In this document: positions 18,681-40,742 of the stretch, one piece after another | Numbering within the stretch: position 1 is the stretch's first letter | Layout of the letters: the number at the start of each line of letters is the position of its first letter | NCBI GenBank assembly: GCA_949130485.1 | Contig: OX422205.1 | Coordinates: forward strand, 5,731,415-5,795,414 | DNA: 64,000 nt | DNA from: Agelas oroides | Taxonomy: Eukaryota; Porifera; Demospongiae; Agelasida; Agelasidae | Direction of reading: 5' to 3' | The notes under the pieces: generated by a model | Database searches by the model: none | The model's input: only the letters and a program-made list of their open reading frames with translations | What the model was told of the DNA's origin: nothing | Made by a program: the position numbers and the translations under genes

Positions 18681-21527
18681 ATGACAAGCAAAAGCAAGTT
18701 GAATCTGTACTGTCAAAAGACGCACATTCCTGTACCTTGTTACTTAACCGAACGAGTGTCTGAGGGCTTTGTAAGCACTGTCACGGTGGCCGAGAGGACC
18801 CACAAATCACAGAATGCTCATTCAACAAAGAAAGCTGCTGAAGACGATGCTGCAAGTGTTGCTGTACAGTTGATAGTTCAGAGCCACCCAGAAGTGACTA
18901 ATATAGACCAGTTGATAGACAGTCAGACAGCCACAAAGAAACGTTCCAACTGCCAACGACAGTATCTCTCTCCAAATGCTACTCAAATTTATCCTCCATC
19001 CCCTCCTTTTTCTCAACGTGTGACTCAACCAGTTGGACCTAATGGACAGCAGCTTTCTCCAGGGATGATTGACAGGCCTAACCACAACCAACTGCACTCT
19101 CAAGGCCACTCTCCAATCTCTTATATGCAATCACCAGCACCAGCAAGCCTTTTGAGCTCACCAACTCAGCCTGTGTACCCACCAGCACACGTACAACAGG
19201 ATTGGGACAATGTGACTGGACTTAAGGGCAAACCATCCACTGCAATCCCTGCCAGTCCAAACCACATGCATGGAGTGCCCGGTAGTATCACACCCTCTTC
19301 TCCAACTGGACACCCTCCCTTAGGATCTCTTCAGAACTCTCCCAGCCCTGCTTTTAGTGCCCCATCTCCACCTGTGAATCCCTCCACCACTTCCCCATCC
19401 AGGACTATGTACCAACAAGCTTTAGAATCTTTTTGCCGATTGCGTGGACTGTCTCCACCAAAGTACCACATTGTTCAGAATATGAAGGATCGCTACACTG
19501 CGAAAGTGACTATAGGCGATAATGAGCTCAGCACGGAGCGGGAGTATGAAGATTTTGATACAGCCAAGGAGAGTGCAACTGCCTTGGCAGTCATTGAATT
19601 AGGCCTGGAAGCCCTGGCCCTCTCTAATTCAGGTTTGATTATGATATTTATGCAATGGCTGTTGTGAAGATTTTCCCCTCTTAGTCAACTGATTACCTAG
19701 CCTCATTCCCAGGTACTTATTTTTCCCAGCACCTGGGAATGAGGCTACTGATAATGCTTCACTTTGTCTTATATTGCATGTTGCATGCAGGTGACCCGAA
19801 GCAAACATCTTTACAGCAACAGGCCCATCCCTTTCGGCAACCACACCAGCAGACCTTTCAAGCTTCCATATTCACAAACACCACACCACATCACCCACAG
19901 CAAGTATCGCTTGCTCCCACCAGTGTACACACTACAGGCAGTCTCCCTCTGCATCCACCCTCCTTCTTCCAAACTTCCTTGCAATTCCAAACACCATCTG
20001 TGGACTCGCCTCAAGGTCAACCCCCCACAACTGGTAGCTTTCCACAGCAAACACCACCTCAAGCACTCAACCCTCTTTCTCCACACCCCAGTTCTCCTCC
20101 CCCTCCTCATCCTAGTTTACATAACCCTCAACCAGTGTCGTTACCTCAACCTGCTACAGCAACACTGCCAACTACTCCAGCTTATACAACAGTTCCAAGT
20201 CTTGCAACAATGCCAGCTACTCCAGCTCATACAACACTCACAAGTCCTGCAACACTGCCAACAACTCCAGCTCATGCAACACTCACAAGTCTTGCAACAA
20301 TGCCAGCTACTCCAGCTCATACAACACTCACAAGTCCTGCAACACTGCCAACAACTCCAGCTCATGCAACACTCACAAGTCTTGCAACAATGCTAGCTAC
20401 TCCAGGTTGTACAAAACTCACAAGTCTTGCAACAATGCCAGCTTGTACAACACGCACAAGTCTTGCAACAATGCCAACTATTCCAGCTTATACAACACTC
20501 ACAAGTCCTGTAACACTGCCAACTACTCCAGCTCATGCAAGTCCTGCAACACTGCCAACTACTCCAACTCGTGTATTACAGAGCAGAGGAGGAGGAGCAG
20601 GAGCACAGCAACAATCCAACATGGCTCTTCCCCCAGGAGAATATAAGCAAATACTAAACCTCTACTGCCAAAAGAAGCACATCAATCTTCCTTCCTACTC
20701 GTGCGAGTTTCCAGAGGACTCTGTTGGTTATATTGCTAGTGTGACAGTGGAAGGGAAGACATTTACATCTCCACCTCAGGGGTCCAAGAAGGTGGCCGAG
20801 TCCATTGCTGCTGCAGAAGCTGTGAAAGAGATGGGGATCAAGCCGGAGCAATCATCTGCTGCTGGTAGTGATGGTGAATGGTGTCAGGTGCCATTGGCCT
20901 CACACACAGGTATGTTGCAGGGCATGCAGTTTCAAGATTTTGGCATTGATCAGAGATGGCAGGAGCTTATGCAAGTATTGCTTGCTCCTACAAGCGTACA
21001 CACCACAGAGTTAGGGCTAAGCTACTTATTACCGAGTATTGCATGGTCAGAGTGGGATATTTAATGTGATAATGATCCTATGAGAGAAATGACTCTAAAC
21101 TCTGAACTGTGCAACATGAAATTTATTACCCCTAACAAAGAAATGCACAGTACATCCTGAATATGTCGAGTGTCCTTTTCCAAGGACTGCTAGCTGGTTT
21201 GTATAGCCATTTTGTGTGACCTGTATGTCATCTCTCTTTTTTAGGTGCTTTTTTAGCCATTTTGTGTGACCTGCATGTCATCTCTCTTTTTTAGGTACTA
21301 GTGTTTCCTTCAAGAACCTTCTCCAGGAGTACTGTCAGAAGCTGAAGCTCTCCCTCCCACGCTACACCACAGAATGGACTGCCGGGGGATTTAGGAGTAC
21401 AGTGTCTGTTCAAAGGTCATCAGGGGAGACAGTCATCTTTACCGGTGCAGCACATTCTGTCAAGAAGGCTGCTGAGCAAGATGTAGCTAGAATTGCCTGC
21501 ACTGAGCTGAACCTTTTGGCTTCCTGA
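18681..21527 (+). CDS. protein with four double-stranded-RNA-binding domains, 3 exons, ~767 aa
   Basis: Exons 18681-19632, 19791-20909 and 21295-21527, phases 1 and 1. I see four dsRBD (DRBM) domains and no catalytic domain. dsRBD1 starts at residue ~3 (KLNLYCQKTHIPVPCYL, TKKAAEDDAA). dsRBD2 lies near residue 245 (YQQALESFCRLRGLSPPKY, ALAVIELGLEAL). dsRBD3 follows PPGEYKQILNLYCQ near residue 603 (GSKKVAESIAAAEAVKEMG). dsRBD4 is the last exon (SFKNLLQEYCQKLKLSLPRY, SVKKAAEQDVARIACTEL). Long Pro/Ser/Thr-rich linkers separate them, one built of 15-residue repeats such as LTSPATLPTTPAH. It is divergent with ESRP. Staufen-like, ILF3-like or Dicer-partner roles are possible, but I cannot assign an orthologue. 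It presumably binds dsRNA. Confidence 0.85.
20150..20580 (+). repeat. in-frame 45-bp minisatellite in the four-dsRBD gene
   Basis: About nine copies of a 45-bp unit encode 15-residue repeats of the type TLTSLATMPATPAHT. They form a Thr/Pro/Ala-rich disordered linker between dsRBD2 and dsRBD3. The copy number is likely to vary between individuals. Confidence 0.85.
21204..21296 (+). repeat. tandem duplication of a splice acceptor, 50-bp period
   Basis: The sequence TAGCCATTTTGTGTGACCTG...TCTCTCTTTTTTAGGT occurs twice, from 21204 and from 21254. Each copy ends in a polypyrimidine tract plus TTTTAG. The second AG precedes the last exon of the four-dsRBD gene. Use of the first would add a segment ending in an in-frame TAG. 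Confidence 0.85.
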
Positions 21528-22283
21528 TGATCTGAGCTGCTATAGAGATTATTTCCGTAGACCAATTGTATTTATTTAATGGTTTTGTATAACTTCATGG
21601 CCCGGTGTGTGATTCTCTCCATGAGCTTTTGTAATTAACACGGTTATGCTTTGATGGTTTGTATTGCTGACCTAGCTTTCTTGTTAACTTCAGTGTGTGT
21701 TGTGTTATACAGGTATACACCATGCTTATGACTGTGCTGATTATGCATGCAGTGTTGAAGTGCTTTAGGCTCATTCAATTTCTCTAAGAACATGTGCACT
21801 GTAAAAGACAAAGTACAGGTACATGTACATTGTGCACATTGTGCAAGCCAGACAAACCAAAATATATATGTGTACAGTATTATATTCAGTCATAGCAGTT
21901 TCGTATGCATGACATCTAGGCCTATATTTTTTTTTAAGGGAGATGTGGTTTTTTTGATTGTTCATGAACAATGAATCATACATCTCTCCCTGAAAAAAGG
22001 CAGGCCTATATGTTCTAAATTCACACACTGCAGGACATGAAAACAACTCCATTCTAAACTTTAATTTCTGGAGGGCACAAAATCAGTTATTAAATCAGAG
22101 AAGAAAATGGATCAGGGTACAGTTGACTAGTGATTCAGACACATTCAGCAGAGCATGAAATGAGGTGCATGTACACAATCGATCAGGGAAATTGCTATTT
22201 GACATTTGTTGAATTACACAGAAAAATGACTTCTTATCAGAGTAGAAAGAGGATTTTTAAAAAGGAGGATAAAGTGTAACAGT
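21528..22283. other. convergent spacer between the four-dsRBD gene and E2F4/5
   Basis: The 3' untranslated regions of the two genes meet here. An imperfect inverted repeat around 21915-22010 has AGGCCTATAT on one side and its inverse on the other, plus mirrored GGGAGATGTGG and CATCTCTCCC words. I see no gene. Confidence 0.5.
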
Positions 22284-25200
22284 TCATTTGGCAGCAGAAA
22301 CTGGTGGTTTGTGAAGGTCGTAAAGGTCAGATATCCCTTCTGCTTCATCCAAGTGAAAGAAATAGTCCCTTTCTCCGGGAGCTGGGGATAACTGAAGAAC
22401 AGGAATTGGTTCTGGTTGTGTGTGTGTTGGGTGTGGGTGTGAGAGTGTGCATGTGTGTGTGTTGGGTGTAGGTGTGAGAGTGTGCATGTCAAGTGTGTAA
22501 AGGATCAAATCTTGTTTCCAGCCCCCCACCAAGCTTTCAGTCACAAAATTTTCACACATTATGTGAGTAGGAGCTAGCCTCATCCCAGGCCCCGCCCAGC
22601 TTTCCGTCGCTTGCAGTACAGTTAGCCTCGTTCCCAGGCTCTCCCCTTTCCTTTTGATTTTTCATTCGGGTCGTGGGAGAGCCTGGGAACGAGGCTAAGT
22701 GGGAGCAGCAGTTGTGACGTAAGGATTTGCATTTGTTCAGCCGCAGCCTTGTTCCCACGCTTTTTGTTGCTTGCAGTATGAGCCTAAGAGCATATTGGCC
22801 TAGCCTTGTATCCAGGCTCCACCTCCTAAGTGCCTGGATACAAGGCTAATCCCAACCCTATGGCTCAACAGTACCAGCACATTGAAAATGTGTATTAGGA
22901 ACTATCCCAACGGCAGCAGGGCAGGAGGGACATTTGCGTTGATGCGTTCACTCACTCGGAGAGAGGAGGAACTCATCTGAAGTGGAGTCAGCAGTTATTG
23001 CAACAGCACCTGTGGAAGCAAAATAAAATAAAGGAGGTGAACTGTATAATAGGGGGGACAAAGAGGGGGCAAAGACATCAAACAGAACACAAAAATGCTT
23101 TCCTTTTTCATTCCATACAAGGGAGTCTAAATAGCTAGCAGTCTTTCATAGGGTCGGCTAACCACACAGGGGGTCTAAACAGCACCCATAGAAGTGGATC
23201 ACCCACACATCAACCGACTCCCCCTCTCCATGCTTGTATGAAGGGAAAACTGAAAATGAAGGCCCTTTGGGTTGTTTTTACAGCATGGATGCTAATCATT
23301 CTACTGCCCGAACTGTCTCACCGCTTGCTAGATCATCTTGTGATGGTTCCCCCTCATTGTTACTGTGCAGTCTCTCAACGATGGCAGCAAGACACTTCTG
23401 GGGGCTTCTGTCAGGGCTCTCGGACAGGGCTTGATCTATGTCCATGGAGGACTCCATCTCATCGGTTCTATTTATTCTGTCATGCTGAGGATCATGGATA
23501 GGATCTTCGTCCAGTTTACCAGTTCTTGCACTATCCTCTTGGTGTTGTAAACCTTTATCGGAGCCACTCGTCTCCTCTGAATCTTGTTGTCCTGTGTGTT
23601 TTCTGTCCATCCGAGGGTACTTGGGCATTGGTACCATTGCTGCTACGCTTTCATCTTGGTTTAGTACTAAGACATTGATTGGAGAACCGCTGCTACTTTT
23701 CAGGTGCATACGGTAGTTTCCGTTCAACTATGTGTGTGTGTGTGTGCACATTTGCGTATTTTCGGAGGGTGGATGAAGAGGGGAGGATATGGAAGGGACA
23801 GGAGAGAGTTCACAGCACTAAAATTACCAAAGACGAGGTAACTTACTTGTTCAGCTGCTAGTTGGGTGCCACTCGGAGCCTGGATGGCTAGGACAGTGTC
23901 ACCTGACAGGTACAGCAAATAAGTCATACATCAGTATACTAGTGTCTGTATTCTAGTATTCTACAGTATATCCATACCTTGGAAGGTGGAAAGCTGGCAT
24001 ATATCATTGTGTGTAATGAATGCTAAAGTGGGCGTGTCAAGGGTCAGGGTGAACAACCATACTTGGAGAGCATTTCTAAACCAATACCACCTTCTCTCCT
24101 CTCCTCTCGAGATACATTGTAGTTACAAAATACTGGCCTCATACCCAGGATCTTAGTCCCCATACGAGCCTGGGAATGAGGCCAATACTACATGTGATAT
24201 TGCAAGTAGCCTCATTCACACAGCTTCAAGTAATTTCATTGGTCAACAGTCTTGTAACCAGGATGTTACAAAAAATGCCGCACACACACACACTAAGTGG
24301 AAAAGGTGGGAAGAGTATAGGAATGATGCCAGAATGAACCTGGGAACCAGGCCCAGGAGAGTATGGGGATGCAGCTATTAGAAGGGACAAAACTTTTCTT
24401 AAACCTATTCCTAAAATACATCCTCTCTGTCATTGTAGATCTCTTAACATCCCCCTGTCCATTCTCGTGCTCTTGTAACATCTAACAATCTGCACACAAG
24501 TATAGAAAACAGTGTTGAAGAGGATATTGGTCGTTGGTGGTGTCTTCTGAGATGTTCCTAAAGCATTGTTGCATCCTCTGGTAACGCTCGTCCAGTTCTT
24601 TCTCCTGCTTTTCTAGCTCCTCCTTCTTCTTCCGGAGCTCCAGCAGGTGCGCCATCATATCACTGGAGTTGCTCGCCTGGCTTGCACCTCTGCAGGAGAG
24701 GACGGGGTAATGGTGATTTTAACAGAATACAGCTACTGCAGATTAATTCATGTAGGTGACAGTGGGTACCAGATCATTTGGAGTATGCAGCACCTTAAAA
24801 CAATGCTGCCCACCCAACACAAAGCATAATGAGGCAGATGGATGGACACACACACCCACACCCACACACGCACTTCCATCTGATGGTATTCTTTGTCTCT
24901 TTCTCAATCAGCCCAATGCCCTCCAGCACATTAGTGATGTCATAGATACGACGCTTCTGTCTCACATCCAACATGTCAGCTGCCTGTAGAGACACGTAAA
25001 CAAGTGTAAAAACCGCTGAGTCAGTTGTAATCTATTGAGCTAGCCAATCTCTTTCCTCTTATAATTTCCATTGTATACAACTCATCACTTTCACATTGAC
25101 AATACATCCCCCACTTAGCAACTGACTAACCCCAGTAATCTAGACTGTTTCTCACACTCCAGAAAAGTGAGAGATAGTGTAGCTCATTAAGTCAGTTGCT

Positions 25201-25864
25201 AATTGGGAACATAGTGTCAATGTGAAAGTGATGAGTCGTACAATGGAAACTCACCACCAATAGGATACAATCAGAGAAGAATGGTCATTGTCTTGTGTTT
25301 GCACACAGTCGCATAATTTACTGACTGGAACGAATCTCCTAGTAATCAGGACACATTACATACATTGGGAATAGGTAGGTAGGGAGAGTAGGAATAACAA
25401 TCATTCAACAACGGACTCAATCACTTGTTGCTTCTTTATGCGACAACCACTTGCTGGTCAGTGATTGCACTTGTGTGGTGGCAGTTTCTGATTCTGCCTC
25501 ACTGGCTGTGGGCTTACTAGCAGCGTACCAAAGATGGCACGATCAGCTAACTACAACTTATCAACTATATCCTATAATTGAGCCTATGTTAGCTATGTTA
25601 GTACTCATAGATTATGTATCAATAACACTACTCGTTCCGAGTAGAACGAATTCAAGTCTTATTTGAAAAGATCATCACGGACAGAGCTCGCTTGTTTGTT
25701 GTTCTCAGACCCCGGTTGGCTACCTTCTTTAAGTCTAGTACTCCGCCCTCGGCTCCCTGAAGAAGTTCCACAAACTTAGAGGTGAGCAGGCCCAGAGACT
25801 TCTCGTGGCGGCCGCCGTGCGTGGGAGATACCCTTCCGCCATCCCCGGCCTCGGAGTCCGACAT
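22284..25864 (-). CDS. E2F4/5: E2F transcription factor of the E2F4/5 class, 8 exons, ~372 aa
   Basis: E2F4/5 proteins pair with DP proteins, bind cell-cycle promoters and recruit pocket proteins. Exons (minus): 25724-25864, 24874-24983, 24511-24689, 23978-24022, 23847-23902, 23322-23727, 22956-23009, 22284-22411. The winged-helix domain carries [13 protein letters not shown] and [21 protein letters not shown] leucine-rich coiled coil follows ([20 protein letters not shown]). The marked box has [20 protein letters not shown] and APSGTQL. The C-terminus carries the pocket-protein-binding motif [18 protein letters not shown]. The lack of a long N-terminus supports the E2F4/5 class rather than E2F1-3. 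The junction between exons 3 and 4 uses a weak GTTTTC donor and is the least certain. It is divergent with the uL30m gene. Confidence 0.92.
22623..22697. mobile_element. GCCTCGTTCCCAGG-family hairpin element
   Basis: A near-perfect hairpin with ends TAGCCTCGTTCCCAGGCTCT and the inverse, in the last E2F intron. A half-copy lies just to the left (from ~22576). Another hairpin at 22801-22848 has ends TAGCCTTGTATCCAGGCTCC. No clear flanking duplication is seen for either. Confidence 0.7.
25064..25252. mobile_element. MITE-like long inverted repeat
   Basis: Left arm words TTTCCATTGTA and CATCACTTTCACATTGACA recur inverted on the right as TGTCAATGTGAAAGTGATG and TACAATGGAAA. The centre also pairs (TTAGCAACTGACT against AGTCAGTTGCTAA). 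It lies in E2F intron 1. No transposase is present. Confidence 0.65.
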
Positions 25865-26179
25865 CGCCAGGGTGAAACGGCACGATCGCTGCAGATCTAG
25901 AGGAGTTTAGTTTCCGAAGATCGGAGGTTTGATTTTCGTCCTCAGCGGAAGCCCAAAGCTGATTGGTCAGAAGTCATGTGACCACTAACCGACTGTGCCT
26001 TAGGGTGCCAATTAAAGCACACCGGCTGCAAAGTGCACGCATATTCTGAGTGAGTTGCAGCCTTTTTTCTCCACGTAATAATTCATAGCTTACAATTGTT
26101 TCTTGTATTTATTCATGCACATGCAGTTGAAGAAACAATCAAATGAGAAACCGGAAGACACAATCATTCCTTCCTGTGG
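25865..26179. promoter_or_regulatory. shared E2F4/5 / uL30m promoter region
   Basis: The start codons are 315 bp apart and divergent. A CCAAT-box core (ATTGG within GCTGATTGGTCAG) occurs near 25958-25970. No TATA box is clear. The bidirectional role is inferred from position. Confidence 0.4.
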
Positions 26180-26533
26180 ATGATGGCATCTAGAAAAGTT
26201 GGTGGTGAAGTGATACACAAACTACATGCTGTCACCCTTATTCGCAGTGGCATTGGCCGACCATACTGGCAGAAAAGGACCTTGGAAGCACTCGGTCTGA
26301 CCAAGCTCCACAAGACAATGATCCATAAGAACATTCCTTCAGTGAATGGGATGCTTCTGTCAGTGAAGGAGCTCATCAAGGTGAGGCCTGTTGTGCCGAG
26401 AACCGACATAGAGAATTCACCTAATGGAGAAGAGATTTTCCTGGATAATGGTCAGGTGTTCGTTAGGCAGGAGTCAACGAAAAGTAGAGATAAGGAGAAG
26501 CCCAGGGAAAAGACTGCTATAGAAACACAATAA
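26180..26533 (+). CDS. MRPL30: mitochondrial large-subunit ribosomal protein uL30m, 117 aa
   Basis: This protein is part of the 39S mitoribosomal subunit. The single-exon frame contains the uL30 fold: a first strand (HAVTLIRSGIGRPYWQKRTL), the helix LEALGLTKLHKTMIHKN, and NGMLLSVKELIKVRPV, all typical of L30. It has a charged C-terminal tail (KSRDKEKPREK). At 117 residues it is shorter than the human protein and has only a short N-terminal extension, so the mitochondrial import signal is weakly defined. Two adjacent ATG codons open the frame; the first is taken. No upstream exon could be joined in frame. Confidence 0.88.
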   Translation: MMASRKVGGEVIHKLHAVTLIRSGIGRPYWQKRTLEALGLTKLHKTMIHKNIPSVNGMLLSVKELIKVRPVVPRTDIENSPNGEEIFLDNGQVFVRQESTKSRDKEKPREKTAIETQ

Positions 26534-27215
26534 TAACAATCAATATCAGCATTCATTGTCTGATCAAAGTAGATTTTATTGATGTTGTCTAATCTCACTA
26601 GCCAGTTGTAGTGTCTCTTTCCTTCACTCTTCCCACAAGAAATATGACTAGCTTACAAGACTAGATATTGGTGTGTTGTCATTGTAGTTTTTTGGCAGGA
26701 AAAGGAAGACACATGTGAGAGATGTGACAGGCAATTCAGGTGGCAATCCAATCTGTAAAGTGTGTACAGCTAGCTAGATCTAAATACTTAACTTTGTAAC
26801 CTATTATGCTAATGTGTGCACTTGAACCATATACCATTGTGATCACCACACAGTGCTCTGCATGCAGCCCTCTATAGTCATCCCATTGCTAGAAACACAA
26901 CAAAAAAGTAGAGCAGAGCAAGCTAGGTGCTGCAGGGATTAGATACACAGCTCCATGCAGTGAACCAGGGAGTAGTAGGAGGCCCCTGTACGTAGTGTGA
27001 ACATCCACAAAACCATGCATCCAACAGCTACAGTATAAGCATTGGAAGTAATTGCTCTCCCCTCGATCCTTATGGTGGTTGCAGGTAGCTGTTTGAATGC
27101 ATGAGCACCCAACAATGGACACAGAAGAAATTGTCTTTGCAAACACACAAGTACTCAACAATGAGTCAATCATTTGCACAACAACAACAAATATATTAGT
27201 TTTAGTACTATTCTA
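26534..27215. other. convergent spacer, no gene seen
   Basis: The 3' regions of uL30m and the large unnamed gene meet here. The open frames are short and show no domain or splice context. Confidence 0.5.
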
Positions 27216-38750
<11,535 letters not shown>

Positions 38751-38854
38751 AGGTCAACGCTAGCAACACCCACGAACACGTGGATACTCAACAAGAAGCC
38801 TGAAGTGAAGGGGTAGTATGTTGACTTTGTTTTACATGTACTCGGAACCCTAGG
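38751..38854. promoter_or_regulatory. shared promoter of the large unnamed gene and HEATR3
   Basis: Only 104 bp separate the two divergent start codons, so core promoter elements of both genes must lie here or within the first exons. No TATA box is evident. This is inferred from geometry. Confidence 0.4.
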
Positions 38855-40703
38855 ATGGGAAAGATCAAGTCAAAGAAGTGGAGAGGCAAGCGTCGTCCAC
38901 AGCCCACAGGTCTCCCCTCGGTACGTGAGGCGGAGCAGCATGAGGCACTGGAGGGTCCTTCTCAGCGCGAGAACAGTAGTGTACCCCTACTGGAAAAGGT
39001 GGGGTAATGAACCATGTAAACAGTCACGAAAATCCAATAAATCCAAGTGTAATTTTTCCTACGTTCTTATTGTTCTCCCTGTTCTCTCTTTTCTCTCTGT
39101 TCTCTCTGTTCTCTCTGTCCTTTCTTTTCTCTCTGGTCTCCTGTCCTCTCTGTTCTCTCTGATGAGTGGATGGATGGATGGATGGATGGATGGGTGGGAG
39201 GGAGGGAGGGAGGGAGGGAGCGAGCGAGCGAGCGAGCAAACAAACAGCTGGTTGAGGGAGGATTCCGTGAGGGTGGCCATGCACTGTGTAGAAAGATTAA
39301 TCAGCTGGGTATTAATAGTCTTGAAACTCGAATTAACAGGAAAGCGGCTTGTCAATGTGGTTGTCTTTGTCTTGTTGACACCAATGGCAGCATTCCAGTG
39401 CTCAAACTGGGAAAAAATTTTTCCCCAGACCCTTCCTTGCCCAGTCAGAGGGATCTGGGGTCTGGACTAAGCCCCTAGGCCTTTTCCATGACTTTCTGAA
39501 ACCTACAAGCAAGCTAGAGTACTCTTTTAACTAGGTGGCTGTCAACCTCCCTGCTCCTCTTCCTCCCTCCTTCTAGTTGACTAGCTCCTCCCCAAACGAC
39601 CGAGCATTGGCATGTCGTGCTCTTTCCCAGCTGGTGTTTGAACTGCCATCCATCCAGCTACTGATGAGCCAGCAGCTGGTGAAGAAGGTGGCCCCTCTCC
39701 TGGTCGACACAACGATGACCGTCAGGGAGGTAGCTGCAGGCACTCTCAGGTGTGGAGTAGCTTCCTTGAACTTTTACATTAATGAAAAGAGGGTTTTCTT
39801 GTACGTACTTAAGGTCAGAAAATACACTGACATTATTAGCAGTGTCAGGAAAGATTTTCTAACCCCCCTTCTCTTTCTCTCTCTTTATCGTGTCATGAGC
39901 TAATCTGTAATGATTAGCTCATGACGTAGCTCATGACGTAATGGCGTAGCTTCAAAAACTGAGGGGGTCCATACCCTGCCCTTTTCTTCCTCAAAAAAAA
40001 AAAGATTTGAAATTGGTTGCAATGTTTTGACCTTTGGGCTTCGTCAGACAAATAGCAACACAACATTGCATTGTCAACCCACATGAGAGCTTGTAACTGT
40101 TTCTGTAAAACCATTAGGACCACCATAAAACTGATTGACTAGCCTTGTCAGGAGCTTATGATCCCCATGACTCCTTGCCTCGTTCCCAAACTCTCTTGGG
40201 CATGAGCACGAAACAAAAAACTGCGAGCAACACAAAGCTGAGCAACTAGGGACCTGAGAACAATGCTGTGTACCTGACTTTACACAGGAACTTAAGTGTG
40301 GCTCACAATGGAGAGCTGTGTGAACAGATGGTGAAGGAAGACGTAATGACTCCTCTTTCTGTCATGTTGAAAGAGGTAAGTGCACCATTACGAACCTTTG
40401 TCTTGAAAGGGTCTCCTGGTTGAGTGTGGAACATTTTGTTTTCAGTGTGTGGCAGAACTCCAGAAGAAGCCATGGTGTGGACGGCAAGAGTCGATGGGGC
40501 AGGGCGAGGGGGAGGCAGGTGTCTCGAGTGCATGTGGAGAGAAGGGAGGCTCACTTTCTCAGAAGGTTGCTAGGCAACAAGTTGTTGATGCCCTTGAGCA
40601 AGCAGTCCATCTTCTTTGGAATTTGAGGTGCCAGTCCAGCTGTCAACTCATAGACTGTTCATCACCTTTTTTGATTGTTGCCTCCCATGTCACACACACA
40701 CAT

Positions 40704-40742
<39 letters not shown>

